From NCBI GenBank assembly GCA_003556955.1, contig PWQB01000790.1:1-5124 (forward strand): a DNA stretch of 5,124 nt, read 5' to 3'. A program made the position numbers and the translations under genes. The notes beneath the pieces were generated by a model. The model was not told where the DNA came from and searched no databases. It worked only from the letters and a program-made list of their open reading frames with translations. Source of the DNA: Nostocaceae cyanobacterium CSSed10_463m (GTDB taxonomy: Bacteria > Cyanobacteriota > Cyanobacteriia > Cyanobacteriales > Nostocaceae). Positions 4,798 to 5,124 of this stretch are shown here, piece by piece (the stretch's first letter is position 1; each line of letters opens with the position of its first letter).

Positions 4798-5124
4798 ATG
4801 AATGCTATTGAATTTCCCTGGCTATCAGCCATAATTTTATTCCCACTGGTGGCAGCCCTAGCCATCCCTTTAATCCCAGATAAAGAAGGAAAAAGCGTTC
4901 GCTGGTATGGTCTAGGAGTTGCGATCGCTGACTTTGCTCTGATAATTTACGCCTTTTGGCATAGCTACGACTTTCAAAACCCCACCCTGCAACTTGTAGA
5001 AAACTATGCTTGGGTTCCACAATTAGGTCTAAATTGGTCGGTTGGTGTTGATGGTCTATCAATGCCCTTACTATTGTTAACCGGCTTAATCAACACACTG
5101 GCGATCTTCGCGGCTTGGAAAGTA
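4798..5124 (+). CDS. ndhD: NAD(P)H-quinone oxidoreductase subunit 4 (NdhD), N-terminal part, cut by window edge
   Basis: NdhD is a proton-pumping, antiporter-like membrane subunit of cyanobacterial NDH-1, used in respiration and in cyclic electron flow around photosystem I, in the thylakoid membrane. The 109 visible residues start [16 protein letters not shown] and include hydrophobic helices at about 9-26, 37-55 and 87-106. They also hold [12 protein letters not shown] (28-39) and [20 protein letters not shown] (72-91), the latter characteristic of NdhD. The [12 protein letters not shown] N-terminus fits the NdhD1/D2 group better than the CO2-uptake D3/D4 group, by recall only. About 400 residues lie beyond the window. 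ATG 4798 has only a weak SD. An in-frame TTG at 4786 sits 8 nt after AAGG (4774-4777) and would add four residues. It is a separate transcription unit from thrB. Confidence 0.95.
   Translation, partial: MNAIEFPWLSAIILFPLVAALAIPLIPDKEGKSVRWYGLGVAIADFALIIYAFWHSYDFQNPTLQLVENYAWVPQLGLNWSVGVDGLSMPLLLLTGLINTLAIFAAWKV

Noticed and set aside
4805..5062. 85-codon open frame on the minus strand
   Set aside because: It lies entirely antisense to ndhD, whose plus-strand translation is clearly recognisable. It has no recognisable domain.
1..5124. CRISPR array, tRNA or rRNA genes
   Set aside because: No regularly spaced direct repeats, and no tRNA cloverleaf or rRNA-like sequence was recognised by eye on either strand.

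Overview
The window comes from a cyanobacterium, most likely a filamentous Nostocales (Nostoc/Anabaena-like) genome. Three observations point there. The HIP1 octamer GCGATCGC occurs seven times in 5.1 kb, where chance predicts about 0.1. The ThrRS is short (about 614 aa) and lacks the N-terminal TGS domain. An NdhD of the photosynthetic NDH-1 type and a DUF2887-DUF4351 (Rpn-like) protein, both typical of these genomes, are also present.

Layout, left to right. Positions 1-113 are a non-coding leader with a repeat-like, hairpin-capable stretch. Positions 114-1957 (+) are thrS. The catalytic and anticodon-binding parts are intact, but one base appears to be missing near 190, which separates the first 26 codons and the HxxxH half of the editing site from the start of the long open frame at 239. 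Positions 1966-2042 are a palindromic, MITE-like hairpin between the convergent gene ends. Positions 2036-2887 (-) are an Rpn-family PD-(D/E)XK protein whose stop codon lies inside that hairpin. Positions 2888-3112 are a non-coding divergent region with an 8-bp inverted repeat, a HIP1 site, a perfect 14-bp-arm palindrome and overlapping hairpins. Positions 3113-4030 (+) are thrB (homoserine kinase), followed 6 nt later by a coiled-coil protein of unknown function (4037-4549) and a strong intrinsic terminator (4588-4614). Positions 4615-4797 carry two good sigma-70-type promoters and inverted repeats. ndhD starts at 4798 and runs off the right edge.

The most interesting signal is in the Rpn-like gene. 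Inside it, on the coding strand, a GGAGGT Shine-Dalgarno lies 7-8 nt before an in-frame ATG at 2287. Translation from there would yield a separate 83-aa protein made of a four-residue repeat helix plus the DUF4351 domain. This matches the reported Rpn gene-within-gene toxin/antitoxin arrangement (RpnL/RpnS), in which the short C-terminal product restrains the full-length nuclease and carries a variable number of four-residue repeats. I see the sequence signals directly; the function is inference.

The other genes are housekeeping: threonine synthesis (thrB), threonine charging (thrS) and NDH-1 electron transport (ndhD). Only thrB and the coiled-coil gene look like an operon.
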